NCBI GenBank assembly: GCA_938016265.1 | Contig: CALLWB010000039.1 | Location: forward strand, 62,001 to 126,000 | Direction of reading: 5' to 3' | From: an uncultured Saprospiraceae bacterium | GTDB taxonomy: Bacteria > Bacteroidota > Bacteroidia > Chitinophagales > Saprospiraceae | DNA: 64,000 nt | Translations under genes and position numbers: made by a program | Shown here: positions 52,193-61,709 of the stretch, piece by piece | Layout: each line of letters starts with the position of its first letter | How positions within the stretch are numbered: position 1 is the first letter of the stretch | Notes under the pieces: generated by a model | Databases searched by the model: none | Told to the model about the DNA's origin: nothing | The model's input: the letters and a program-made list of their open reading frames with translations, nothing else

Positions 52193-52667
52193 ACACCATG
52201 TTTAATTCAAAATTGAAGCCTTTTTCTGGATAATTGTTCTAGTACAACTATTCCGAGAAAGGCTTCTTTTTTGCCTTTTCAGCACCAATATCAAAAAAAT
52301 CTGCACCTCCCAAATTGACTCCAGACCCAAACCAGTAGGGAGGATAAAACAGAACACTTCATTTTGGGCAAAACCACGTTTACACATTCGTATTCAGTGT
52401 TCCAACTGAAAATCGGCTCGTTCATTAGTTCTCTGTTGCAAGTGGCTGTTTAATAATGCATTTTAGCACACAGAATACATTCTGGGCATGGAATTGTTTC
52501 TAGTGTAAAAGCGTAGTTTAAACGGTCGGTTTTTCTGAAAAGGAAATCACCGTTTTTTTTCTTCCCGAGATTTTATTATTCTAAAACAGCCTCCTTTCCC
52601 CAATATATTTATCCATAATCCATGAAAAAAAACTGAAAATTGCTTATTTTTAGTTAAATCACTAATT
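52193..52667. other. Intergenic region between recQ and the cell-wall hydrolase gene
   Basis: 475 bases. Apart from the recQ terminator at 52215-52272 it shows no gene; a 61-codon minus-strand frame at 52202-52387 overlaps the terminator and is not convincing. Confidence 0.45.
52215..52272 (+). terminator. recQ: Terminator of recQ
   Basis: GAAGCCTTT...AAAGGCTTC hairpin with extended imperfect stem and a TTTTTT tail, starting 23 bases after the recQ stop. Confidence 0.75.
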
Positions 52668-54344
52668 ATGAATAGGCTATACTACCCATTGATTTTTCTT
52701 TCTATTGGAATGCTCCTCACCACTAACAGCTGGTCGCAAACAAAAAAAGGAGACAATCCTTACATAAACAATGTACTCGAAACTGTAATCGATCACGCCG
52801 ACGCAGATCACCATCACGCTGAAGATTATGACCAGTGGGCCGATTATCTAAATCGACCGCACCCCAATGTCGCCACGATAAACCAATATTTTCAACAAGC
52901 AGCCAACGAATTTGGCGTACCAGTAGAATTATTGCAGATCATCGGACAAATCGAAAACAACTGGACGCAAATTGGTCCAGGTATCGATCGAGGCTGGGGG
53001 ATTATGCATTTGGTAGAAAACGACTATTCACAAACACTAGCAGAAGCCGCCCAATTGTTAGGCGTTTCGAAGCAAACCCTAAAAGACGACCCTTATCAAA
53101 ATATCCGTGGTGCTGCTGCGCTCCTAGCAAAATATGCCGGCCCTTCCAGATCCTCCTTCGCAAAAGTAGAAGACTGGTTTGATGCTACAATGCAGTTTTC
53201 TGGCCTTTACAATGCAGAAATCCAATTTAGCCAGGCCGAACGCTATTACAACACCTTAAAATCAGGAATTACCTCCACAACAGTCTGGGGCGAAACGATT
53301 TCTATTCCGCCGCATCCTCAAATTGATATTAGCAGCAAATCACCACAAGCAAACAATCAAAAAATTTCTTCGGCAGATTACGGCCCGGCATTGTCCCAGA
53401 TCACTTCCTGCAATTTTACCAACTATAGAAATACCGGGATCGACACTTGGGTCAACCATTGGATAGGTGTAGGAACTTATGCCGGCGCAGTCAGCTGGTT
53501 TCAAAACTGCAATGCTGGAGCAAGCGCCCATTTTGTCATCCGTTCTTCTGATGGTCAGATTACACAAGTCGTTCGGGTGGCGCACACTGCCTGGCATGCT
53601 GGTGCAAGCGGATACAACAACAATCACCGATCCATCGGTGTAGAACACGAAGCGACAGCAGCAAACCCTGGTTTGTGGAATAGCAATGCGATGCTCAACG
53701 CTTCTGCGACGATGAGTTGTTACTTTGCAAATATCTACAATATACCAGGGACTTATTCCCTTCCGGGAATTCGCGGCCACAACGATATGCCAGGCACAGC
53801 GACCCAATGCCCAGGTACAATAAATTGGAATAATTGGTTTAATTACTTTAATGCTGCCTGCTCGGCTTGCGCAGCTAATTTATCATTAACAGGCACAATT
53901 GGAAGTGGCACTTACGTGGCTGGAAATAACATAACTGCAACGGGCACCGTCTCCGCAGGTAGTAATGTGACCGCAAGTGCTGGTTCGGCAGTAATCTTAG
54001 ACCCCGGCTTTGATGCCTACAATAACTTTACTGGGGAAATTGGAGGGTGCAGTCCGTTACAAAACCCAAACCCTCCTACACCATCCGTATTTAAGTCATC
54101 AGACAATTGGCAAGTTACTGCCAAACAAGCTGCTAAAGTCATTCAAGACTCCAACGGCCCTGATTTGGTCATTGCCTATAAAGTCACCAATACAGGCAAT
54201 ACGGCAGTTCAACTTCTAAATGAAGACAATAATTTAGTCGCTCAGCAAACCAATGTACAGCATTCTACTCCTGGGACTTATGTGGTGAAATTTTCAAAAG
54301 CGGATGTTCCTTCTGGGAGTTATACTTTGCGAGTTGGTAAGTAG
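52668..54344 (+). CDS. Two-domain peptidoglycan hydrolase: lysozyme-like plus N-acetylmuramoyl-L-alanine amidase
   Basis: Signal peptide (to about 24). First domain (about 70-200) resembles a lytic transglycosylase/lysozyme fold: VPVELLQIIGQIENNW with candidate catalytic Glu96, then DRGWGIMHL. Second domain (about 245-395) is an Amidase_2 (zinc) domain with putative ligands His264, His371 (RGHNDMPG) and Cys381 (QCPG), and IGVEHE. A beta-rich repeat module follows (about 404-455, TATGTVSAGSNVTASAG...ILDPGF), common in exported Bacteroidota proteins, and a final SGSYTLRVGK. The two activities would cut both glycan and peptide parts of the wall. No terminator was seen. Confidence 0.82.
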   Translation: MNRLYYPLIFLSIGMLLTTNSWSQTKKGDNPYINNVLETVIDHADADHHHAEDYDQWADYLNRPHPNVATINQYFQQAANEFGVPVELLQIIGQIENNWTQIGPGIDRGWGIMHLVENDYSQTLAEAAQLLGVSKQTLKDDPYQNIRGAAALLAKYAGPSRSSFAKVEDWFDATMQFSGLYNAEIQFSQAERYYNTLKSGITSTTVWGETISIPPHPQIDISSKSPQANNQKISSADYGPALSQITSCNFTNYRNTGIDTWVNHWIGVGTYAGAVSWFQNCNAGASAHFVIRSSDGQITQVVRVAHTAWHAGASGYNNNHRSIGVEHEATAANPGLWNSNAMLNASATMSCYFANIYNIPGTYSLPGIRGHNDMPGTATQCPGTINWNNWFNYFNAACSACAANLSLTGTIGSGTYVAGNNITATGTVSAGSNVTASAGSAVILDPGFDAYNNFTGEIGGCSPLQNPNPPTPSVFKSSDNWQVTAKQAAKVIQDSNGPDLVIAYKVTNTGNTAVQLLNEDNNLVAQQTNVQHSTPGTYVVKFSKADVPSGSYTLRVGK

Positions 54345-54518
54345 AGTAAATGGTAGAAAGATATAAGTAGAAAGTATAAGGTAAAATGCAATCTTGATTT
54401 AGAGTTATCCATTATAATTCTAAATCAAAAATTATCTCTGTACAATAACTACAATGCCCATTATGAATTGTTTTTATTTCGATCAATCCTTCTTCCTTAG
54501 ATCAACGTTCTACCCTAT

Positions 54519-56429
54519 TTAGCTAATATAAGACCAAGCAGACCCATACCCACCAACCGTATCACAATAATCGAGGAAGTCCCGATAAAAATGATGCGCA
54601 CCTAACGTACCACTATCTCCAATCATCACTAACTTTTGCCGAGCGCGGGTCATCGCGACATTCATTCGCCGGTGATCTTTAAGAAATCCGATTTCTCCAG
54701 CTTCATTAGAACGAACCAGTGAAATATAAATGATATCCCTTTCCTGGCCTTGAAAGGCGTCGATGGTGTTGATGGTAAGGTTTTCTAAGGCAGAAAGCCG
54801 TTCATCCTTGTCGCGTTCTGCCTGTATGTAAAGGACCTGTTCCCGATAAGGAGAAATAATTCCGATACTAGGAAAACTGTCTTCAGGACATTGCTCCATT
54901 AGTTGATACAAGTGTTCTCTCAATAAGGTAAACTCGTCAGGGTTAAACCGGCTTTTAGTTTCCTCATTTACCTGCTCATTAAATCCACAGCCAGCGGTAT
55001 CAATGAACTCAATTGGCTGGCTAAATCCTTCAGGAACAGGGAGTGTCTTCAGTCGGACCGACTCATCAGCGATCAATTTATTTTCATAAAATTGCTGATT
55101 GGAAAATCCCATGATTTGCTCATGCATTCGGTATTGAGTGTCTAGCAAACTGACTTCTGACAATCGGTCGATCCCTTTTTCCAGCAAGGTCTGATTGAGG
55201 CCTGCTCGTTGTGCTTTTATCGATTTTATAGTTGGAGGAAGTTGCAGCGGATCGCCGACTAACACCACTTTCTGTGCCTTGATAATTGGAATCCAGGTAG
55301 CGGGTTCCATTGCTTGAGCGGCCTCATCGATGACTACTGTTTTGAAGGTGCGATCGCGGAGATATTTGCTGGTAGAACCAACTAGGGTAGCGGTGACCAC
55401 ATGCGCGCTACTCAGCAATTGATCAATGACTCTGTTTTCGATGTCTACTGCCCAATTGGCCAATGCCTTGGCCTCCTGATACAACGCGCGTCGTTCTTCC
55501 CGTTGTTTGCTGCCAAAATTGCGTTTGAATTTGCCTGCTTGCCTTCGCATTTCTGCCGCTTGTTTTTTTACTTTTTTGATCGTTTTGCTCTCGGGGTGTT
55601 TTGCCAATTGGGCATCAAGGGTGTGTTCAATAATTGCCTCATCGACTCTTGATATATTGCCAATTCGAACAACATTTAAATCCAATTCTGCCAGACGTTC
55701 TGTCAATAAATCGGTAGCGGTATTACTAGGAGCGCAAACCAAAATGGTACTTTCTGTTTTGCTAAGTTGCTTGATGGCTTGGACAAGGGTCGTCGTTTTC
55801 CCAGTGCCTGGAGGACCGTGTACTAAAGCTACATCCTTAGCGGCTAGAATTTGTTGGACTGCCTTGTTTTGAGAGTCATTTAGTGCAGGAAGGGTATATG
55901 GATTTTCCAGTCGCGCAAAATCGGGTTGTTTATATCCCAGAAGGATTTCGCGGAGTTCTGCCAGCCGGTCTTTCTTGGCATCCATCACAATTGCCATCGC
56001 TTTCTCCATTTCTCGGAAAGTTCGATCGTCAAAGAGGAGATCGACACCGATCTTTCCATCATCTATCCAATAGGGCATAGGACTAGAATAAAGGATGATT
56101 TTCATTTTATTGCGGTCCGCATAATGGATAATTCCTTTTCGGTCTTCTCCTTTTGATTCTGGATGTTCCGAGAAAATACTGACAACTGCTCCTGATTGAA
56201 ATCGATGCCTTTCGTCCAATTGGGAGGTGCGCTCTACTATTAAAAATGGCATGTCTCCTAAGGCATATCCCGTTTTTAAGATATTGAGTGGGAACCAACT
56301 AACCCCTTTCTTTTTCCGTTCGTCCAGTTCCAGATTTTTGATATTTTCGACGTATTGTCGAAGTTCTTCTTCCTTTTCCTGAAGGAGGAGTTCTAGGGTT
56401 CTGGTAAGTTCTTCCTGGCTTTTTTTCAT
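54519..56429 (-). CDS. SF1 helicase (Upf1/IGHMBP2-like, AAA_11/AAA_12)
   Basis: 636 residues. Walker A HGPPGTGKTTTLVQAI (204-219), DEAAQAMEP (Walker B, about 369-377), QLPPTI motif III region, LLDTQYRMHEQI (motif IV), and DAFQGQERDIIYISLVRSN plus AMTRARQKLVMIGD at the C-terminus. An OB-like N-terminal segment of about 180 residues is present. A DNA or RNA helicase with 5'-3' polarity is expected; the cellular role is unclear. Monocistronic. Confidence 0.92.
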   Translation of the reverse strand: MKKSQEELTRTLELLLQEKEEELRQYVENIKNLELDERKKKGVSWFPLNILKTGYALGDMPFLIVERTSQLDERHRFQSGAVVSIFSEHPESKGEDRKGIIHYADRNKMKIILYSSPMPYWIDDGKIGVDLLFDDRTFREMEKAMAIVMDAKKDRLAELREILLGYKQPDFARLENPYTLPALNDSQNKAVQQILAAKDVALVHGPPGTGKTTTLVQAIKQLSKTESTILVCAPSNTATDLLTERLAELDLNVVRIGNISRVDEAIIEHTLDAQLAKHPESKTIKKVKKQAAEMRRQAGKFKRNFGSKQREERRALYQEAKALANWAVDIENRVIDQLLSSAHVVTATLVGSTSKYLRDRTFKTVVIDEAAQAMEPATWIPIIKAQKVVLVGDPLQLPPTIKSIKAQRAGLNQTLLEKGIDRLSEVSLLDTQYRMHEQIMGFSNQQFYENKLIADESVRLKTLPVPEGFSQPIEFIDTAGCGFNEQVNEETKSRFNPDEFTLLREHLYQLMEQCPEDSFPSIGIISPYREQVLYIQAERDKDERLSALENLTINTIDAFQGQERDIIYISLVRSNEAGEIGFLKDHRRMNVAMTRARQKLVMIGDSGTLGAHHFYRDFLDYCDTVGGYGSAWSYIS

Positions 56430-56738
56430 AGAAGTTGCAAGATACTGTTCTTTTTGATTTGATGTTTGTTCCTACGTTGACTTTACTCGTCGATCCAAAA
56501 ATAATTTGTCCGAAAAATAGTTCAAATCAAAAGGTTTTGAAGGTTTTTGGTAATGGATGTTGTGTTCGTATTTTCCTGTAATTCATCAGTTTATGAATTG
56601 TCGTTACCCTTAGGTCTTAGGAATTGTGTTCTGGAAACCAGGTCATTTTGTAATTGGTATGGGCTGATAAACAATCAATATTTGTAGGGTAATTTATTAT
56701 TAACAAAAAGAAGTTTACCGCTTCGAAAAATACAACTT
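56430..56738. other. Region upstream of the first tandem lipoprotein
   Basis: 309 bases without a gene. The last dozen bases before the start codon (AATACAACTTATG) are repeated before the second tandem lipoprotein. No clear promoter. Confidence 0.4.
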
Positions 56739-57791
56739 ATGAAAACGATTATAAAATTTTGTTGCTGTCTGCTGCTTGTCGGATTGCTTGCAGGAATGAA
56801 CTCTTGCCAAAAAGAAAACCTTGTAAATCCAAGCGAAACTGGCTTCAATGAGGATCTCCAAACCACCCCAACCAATGCCAAAATTCGAGTAGTAGATGGT
56901 CGGTTGGCCTTTGATTCTATGGAAGATTTTCAACGAACCAAGGAGACCCTCAACGAGTCTCAGGATGAATTAGAAATTTGGGAAAGACAATTTGCTGGCT
57001 TCACCTCCATGCGAAATGCATTTGACAGATTGACCGTTACGGAATCTGAAAGTATGGCAGAACGAATCGAAGATTATCCGTTTGCTACCATTATTGAAAG
57101 GGATGGCGAAAAATATTTCGAAAGCCCAATCCCAAACCCAATAATTCAATCAATGGTAAACAAAGAGTCAATGATTCAGATCGGCAATGAGGTCTATAAA
57201 TTTACTTACAAAAACCTTTTTAAAACTTCTATTGGAAACCTGAGCGACCTAAAAAAAGCTACAGACTCAAGGACACCAAGTACAGTTACCAAACAAGAAA
57301 TAAACAGAACCATTAACGAGTTATCTGACAGCCGAGTAAGGTCAACCGTTGGTAAATGTGAAAATTCGTACCGAGCAGGAGGGCGGGCTTATAAACTAAA
57401 AGGCAGTGTACAACGATCGGATGATATTTTAAATAATGGTGATGCCTTTATTGCTACAAAACATTATAGACGCGGGGCTTTTGGTATTCTTTACTTAAAT
57501 AGAATTCCTTATATGTATCTGCATGTAAAAGGCCATTTTAGATTATTTGATAATCATTGTCCTGGAGACCCATTCAAGTGGTTTAGCAGATATAAAACTG
57601 GCGGCAACGTGCACTCTATTACAGAAGTGATTGTTCGAAACCCTGTTGACTTTGGAGGATGCCCTGATGGAGCTTTAGAGCCACTGCATGATGGAGCATT
57701 CTGGAGTGAATACCATGGAAGTACGCACGATGGCAAATATCGAATTTGTACTATAGTTTGCGAACCAAATCAACGTTGCACTAATCATTAA
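56739..57791 (+). CDS. Tandem paralogous lipoprotein 1 (350 aa)
   Basis: Signal peptide with lipobox AGMNSC (Cys23). A helical N-terminal region (about 24-200) is followed by a Cys-containing C-terminal domain from about residue 205 (GKCEN) with KHYRRG, LNRIPYMYLHVKGHF, PFKWFSRY, DFGGC and FWSEYHGSTHDGKYRIC. The last two Cys lie near the end (CEPNQRC). No known family recognised. Its neighbour at 57827 is a close duplicate: the amino half is almost the same, the carboxy half differs in many positions. The conserved aromatic/His-rich C-terminal patches suggest a binding or enzymatic domain, but nothing is proven. Confidence 0.85.
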   Translation: MKTIIKFCCCLLLVGLLAGMNSCQKENLVNPSETGFNEDLQTTPTNAKIRVVDGRLAFDSMEDFQRTKETLNESQDELEIWERQFAGFTSMRNAFDRLTVTESESMAERIEDYPFATIIERDGEKYFESPIPNPIIQSMVNKESMIQIGNEVYKFTYKNLFKTSIGNLSDLKKATDSRTPSTVTKQEINRTINELSDSRVRSTVGKCENSYRAGGRAYKLKGSVQRSDDILNNGDAFIATKHYRRGAFGILYLNRIPYMYLHVKGHFRLFDNHCPGDPFKWFSRYKTGGNVHSITEVIVRNPVDFGGCPDGALEPLHDGAFWSEYHGSTHDGKYRICTIVCEPNQRCTNH

Positions 57792-57826
57792 ACAAATAGA
57801 AGTTAACCATTAATAAAATACAACTT

Positions 57827-58873
57827 ATGAAAACGATTATAAAATTTTGTTGCTGTCTGCTGCTTGTCGGATTGCTTGCAGGAATGAACTCTTGCCAAAA
57901 AGAAAACCTTGTAAATCCAAGCGAAACTGGCTTGAATGAGGATCTCCAAACCACCCCAACCAATGCCAAAATTCGAGTAGTAGATGGTCGGTTGGCCTTT
58001 GATTCTATGGAAGATTTTCAACGAACCAAGGAGACCCTCAACCAGTCTCAGGATGAATTAGAAAGTTGGGAAGGACAATTTGCTGGCTTTACCTCCATGC
58101 GAAATGCATTTGACAGATTGACTGTTGCTGAGTCTGAAAGTATAGCAGAACGAATCGAAGATTATCCGTTTGCTACCATTATTGAAAGGGATGGCGAAAA
58201 ATATTTCGAAAGCCCCATCCAAAACCCAATCATCAAATCAATGGTAAACAAAGAGTCAATGATTCAGATAGGGGGAGAGGTCTATAAATTTACTTACAAT
58301 AACCAATTTAAGGCTTCTGTAGGAAACTTGGCTGATCTGAAACAGGCCACAGACACAAGAGTGCCAACTTCTGTTACTAAGCAGGAAATAAAACGAACAA
58401 TTCAGGATTTAGCAGATAGTCGCGGAAGACAAACTATTGGAAGATGCGAAATTAAGTATCGTGCTGGTAGACAATTCAAGCTTAAAGGCCAAATACAACG
58501 GGAGGATCTTGCTTTAAACAACGGAGATTGCATTATGTCTACTAAACACTATAGAAGGGGAGGTTTTGGTATTTATTATTTGAACCGTCTTCCTTATATG
58601 TACCTTCATGTAAAAGGACATTTTGTATTAATTTGGAATAATTGTAATGGAAACCCATTCAAATGGTTCAGCAGATATGAGTCTGGTGGAAATGTACATA
58701 CTATTTCAGAAGTGATATCGCGAAATCCCAATGACTTTGGTGGCTGTAATTCTGGTGCTGTCACTCCGCTGCATGATGGAGCTTTCTGGAGTGAATACCA
58801 CGGAAGTACACACGATGGCAAATATCGGATTTGCACTATAGAGTGTCCACCACTGCAAGGTTGCGATTACTAA
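57827..58873 (+). CDS. Tandem paralogous lipoprotein 2 (348 aa)
   Basis: Same architecture as the gene before it, 35 bases downstream. The first 35 residues are identical to those of paralogue 1, and about 93 percent of the next 120 residues match by eye. The C-terminal domain (from GRCEI) keeps LNRLPYMYLHVKGHF, NPFKWFSRY, DFGGC and FWSEYHGSTHDGKYRIC but differs elsewhere and ends ECPPLQGCDY. The pattern points to recent duplication with faster change of the C-terminal half. Followed by a terminator. Confidence 0.85.
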   Translation: MKTIIKFCCCLLLVGLLAGMNSCQKENLVNPSETGLNEDLQTTPTNAKIRVVDGRLAFDSMEDFQRTKETLNQSQDELESWEGQFAGFTSMRNAFDRLTVAESESIAERIEDYPFATIIERDGEKYFESPIQNPIIKSMVNKESMIQIGGEVYKFTYNNQFKASVGNLADLKQATDTRVPTSVTKQEIKRTIQDLADSRGRQTIGRCEIKYRAGRQFKLKGQIQREDLALNNGDCIMSTKHYRRGGFGIYYLNRLPYMYLHVKGHFVLIWNNCNGNPFKWFSRYESGGNVHTISEVISRNPNDFGGCNSGAVTPLHDGAFWSEYHGSTHDGKYRICTIECPPLQGCDY

Positions 58874-58898
58874 ATCTTAAGTGTCAAATTATATTTTT

Positions 58899-58930
58899 GA
58901 AAGCCGGCCATTGGTCGGCTTTCTTCTTTT
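58899..58930 (+). terminator. Terminator of the tandem lipoprotein genes
   Basis: GAAAGCCG/CGGCTTTC perfect 8-bp stem, 9-base loop, then TTCTTTT. It begins 26 bases after the stop codon. Confidence 0.85.
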
Positions 58931-58963
58931 AACAGCATTAACAATACAATACCCTAATCTCAA

Positions 58964-60520
58964 TTATTTTCTATTAGCTAATGTCTTTTCAGCCAAAGCG
59001 AGTGCCTGATAAGCGTTGACTATCCCCGCAGAGCCGCACAGTTTTTTGAACTTCGTTTTTTTCATTCCGCCAGGGATGACTACTTTTACTTTGCGGTAAT
59101 TGGCCGAGGAAGACATTAAGATCGCTTTTAGTTGTGTATTGCTAAGTTCTGGGTAGTAGCTCCATACAAGTGCTGCCACGCCAGCGACTACTGGTGAAGC
59201 CATACTAGTGCCATCATTTTTTTCATACTTGCTTCCTGGTACGGTAGAATTGATTTGAACGCCAGGCGCAAAAATATCTACGGTTTGTCGGCCATAGTTA
59301 CTGAAAGAGGCGAGCATTTGCCTACCAACTTTTTCATCAGAAGCACCAACTTCAATCCAATAAGGAAGAGAAGGTTGCCCTGGTTTTGCATCTTGAGGAT
59401 AGCTGACCTCCACGTCGTTGTTTTTTCCGTCGTTGCCTGACCCATGCACCAGCAAAACGCCTCTGTCTCCAGCATATTTGATTGCTTCGGCTACAATCTC
59501 AGGATAAGGAGAATAACCCTTTCCAAAACTCATATTGATAATGTTTGCACCGTTGTCCGCTGCATAACGAATCCCGTTGGCGACATCTTTATCGTGCTCA
59601 TCTCCGTTTGGTACTACGCGGACTGGCATGATTAATACATGATCTGCTTGACCATCAGCCCCTAGATTATTCCCGCGAATAGCGCCGATAATACCAGCAA
59701 CGTGCGTACCGTGATCTGCAAAATCGCCTCCTACTTGGTTATTGCCATAGCCAATTTCGCGTTGGTTGCTGTAGTCGTCCCCAATTATTTCGCGGGTATT
59801 CAGGTCTTTGTTCAGGTGGTATTTTACGCGTTCTGAATGGTATTTATTGGCTTCCTCTAGCATTTCCGGGGTGAGGCCTCCCTCATTTAAGTCTAACCAG
59901 ATGCGTTTTGCCATTGCAATTCCTTCATCTTTGCTTTCAATGGCTTCTACCTCTTCTTGGGTAAATTCTTGTTTGTTCAAGTGATAACTTAAGGCGGTGA
60001 TTACTTTAGGATAAATATCATTGATCTGACCGATAGCTTCCAGTTCTTGTTTCGAACCGGTATATGCTTCTTCATGTTCCTTCTTTAGCTTTTTGTAAAG
60101 GGTTTTTTCCTCAGCGGTAAGGGTACTTTTTTTCTCGAATGCTGCTATCATTCGCACAAACTCCAGGTTGTCGTCAATCACCATTTCTCCATTCGCATTC
60201 CCAAGGAAATTCCAACCATTCACATCATCAATATATCCATTTCTATCATCGTCGATACCGTTGTCTGCGATCTCTTTTTCGTTTACCCAAATTCTGCCCT
60301 CAAAATCCTCGTGTTCAATGTCTACGCCAGAATCAAGGACGGCGACGATAATCTTTTTTTGTGGTTTTTTGTTTTTTAATAAATCGTTGTGTGCTTTATA
60401 AACTGAAGTACCACAAACCCCATCTTGTTGGACATCTTTTAAGTGCCAATTGGACTCGTGCTGGCCACTTAAGAGTGTAGTAAAAAAAACAAATAGAATC
60501 AGCAGGCAATTAAACTTCAT
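58964..60520 (-). CDS. S8-family serine protease (subtilase) with large insertion
   Basis: Signal peptide (to about 19). The catalytic triad is Asp63 (VLDSGVDIEHEDFEGRIW), His270 (HGTHVAGIIGA) and Ser439 (GTSMASPVVAG); the oxyanion Asn is in GSGND (363). About 207 residues separate Asp and His, far more than in ordinary subtilisins (about 30). The insertion (about 110-255) is charged and helical. No T9SS tail. Exported protease, but substrate and activation are unknown. The N-terminal segment is too short for a classical propeptide. Confidence 0.92.
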   Translation of the reverse strand: MKFNCLLILFVFFTTLLSGQHESNWHLKDVQQDGVCGTSVYKAHNDLLKNKKPQKKIIVAVLDSGVDIEHEDFEGRIWVNEKEIADNGIDDDRNGYIDDVNGWNFLGNANGEMVIDDNLEFVRMIAAFEKKSTLTAEEKTLYKKLKKEHEEAYTGSKQELEAIGQINDIYPKVITALSYHLNKQEFTQEEVEAIESKDEGIAMAKRIWLDLNEGGLTPEMLEEANKYHSERVKYHLNKDLNTREIIGDDYSNQREIGYGNNQVGGDFADHGTHVAGIIGAIRGNNLGADGQADHVLIMPVRVVPNGDEHDKDVANGIRYAADNGANIINMSFGKGYSPYPEIVAEAIKYAGDRGVLLVHGSGNDGKNNDVEVSYPQDAKPGQPSLPYWIEVGASDEKVGRQMLASFSNYGRQTVDIFAPGVQINSTVPGSKYEKNDGTSMASPVVAGVAALVWSYYPELSNTQLKAILMSSSANYRKVKVVIPGGMKKTKFKKLCGSAGIVNAYQALALAEKTLANRK

Positions 60521-60657
60521 GATTATAATTTTATGTTTGAATACGTCTTACTTAATAAACGCGAAGATAAGTGATTTTGTATAACCTGTGAAAAATTTGT
60601 TGTTGTATTTGAATCAGGATAAGTGCACTCTTGTAAGTAGTCGTCTGCAAAATCCTT

Positions 60658-60665
60658 ATATTTGC
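60658..60665 (+). promoter_or_regulatory. Possible -7 element (TATATTTG) of the MDR oxidoreductase gene
   Basis: Matches TAnnTTTG; a TTG lies at 60632-60634, 23 bases upstream. Predicts a leader of about 20 bases. Confidence 0.45.
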
Positions 60666-60689
60666 CAATTCATATAAATAGAATAATTA

Positions 60690-61709
60690 ATGAAAGCAGT
60701 AGTCCTTGTAAAAAACGGAAAATCAGCAGACGCATTTCAGATTAAAGAAATGGATAAGCCCACCCCAAAAGCAATGGAGGTGCAAATAAAAGTCGAGGCA
60801 TTTGGACTCAATTATGCAGACGTAATGGCTCGTCTTGGGCTCTATGATGATTGCCCAAAGCTACCAACTGTCATAGGATACGACGTGATTGGAAGGGTGG
60901 AAGCGGTAGGAAGTGACGTGACCACTTCTAAAGTTGGTGATCGGGTAGTCGCCCTTACCCGATTTGGAGGGTATGCAGAATATGCAGTGACCGATGCCCG
61001 CGCCGTTGCTAAGGTGTCAGAAGATATGAGTGTTGGAGTAGGCACCGCTTTGACAACACAATATGGTACTGCCTATTATTGCTCACAAGAAATGGCGCGC
61101 TTGCATGAAGGAGACCATGTACTTATTCAAGCAGCAGCCGGAGGAGTAGGCACTGCGCTTGTTCAAATGGCAAAAAACAGAGGGTGCATTGTCTATGGGA
61201 CAGCCTCCACCCACAAACTTGACTATCTGAAGGAACAAGGAGTCGACCATCCGATCGACTACAGAAATACAGATTTCGCCACTGAAATAAAAAGACTGCG
61301 AGGAGATGAAGGCCTGGATGTTGTATTTGACAGTATTGGTGGAAAATCGCTAAAAAAAGGATTTGGCCTACTCGGTTCCGGCGGCAGACTAATTGGCTAC
61401 GGCGCAGCAGCAATGTCAGACACTAATAAAAATCCACTTAAAATGATTGGGGTAGCCGCTGGGTTCGGTATTTATTCGCCAATCACCTTTCTGCAATCCT
61501 GCCGAGGAATGATTGGTGTCAATATGCTACGGATTGCCGACGACCGCCCTAATACATTAAAAAGATGTTTGGATGGCGTCGTGAAAATGGTAGAAAACGG
61601 AGAAGTCAATCCCACAATCGGTGGCGAGTTTAAAGCGGACAATATCGCAGAAGCCCATGATCTACTCGCCAGTAGAAAATCGATTGGTAAAATCGTTGTG
61701 GAATGGTAA
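60690..61709 (+). CDS. Zinc-independent MDR oxidoreductase (quinone reductase/VAT-1-like)
   Basis: 339 residues of the medium-chain dehydrogenase fold: substrate-domain start LNYADVMARLGLYDDCPKLPTVIG with GYDVIGRVEAVG, Rossmann motif QAAAGGVGTALVQMAKNRG, then FDSIGGKSLKKGFGLLGSGGRLIGYG. No structural zinc Cys cluster is seen. NADPH-dependent reduction of quinones or enones is the usual activity. The stop codon overlaps the start of the next gene by 7 bases. Confidence 0.9.
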   Translation: MKAVVLVKNGKSADAFQIKEMDKPTPKAMEVQIKVEAFGLNYADVMARLGLYDDCPKLPTVIGYDVIGRVEAVGSDVTTSKVGDRVVALTRFGGYAEYAVTDARAVAKVSEDMSVGVGTALTTQYGTAYYCSQEMARLHEGDHVLIQAAAGGVGTALVQMAKNRGCIVYGTASTHKLDYLKEQGVDHPIDYRNTDFATEIKRLRGDEGLDVVFDSIGGKSLKKGFGLLGSGGRLIGYGAAAMSDTNKNPLKMIGVAAGFGIYSPITFLQSCRGMIGVNMLRIADDRPNTLKRCLDGVVKMVENGEVNPTIGGEFKADNIAEAHDLLASRKSIGKIVVEW

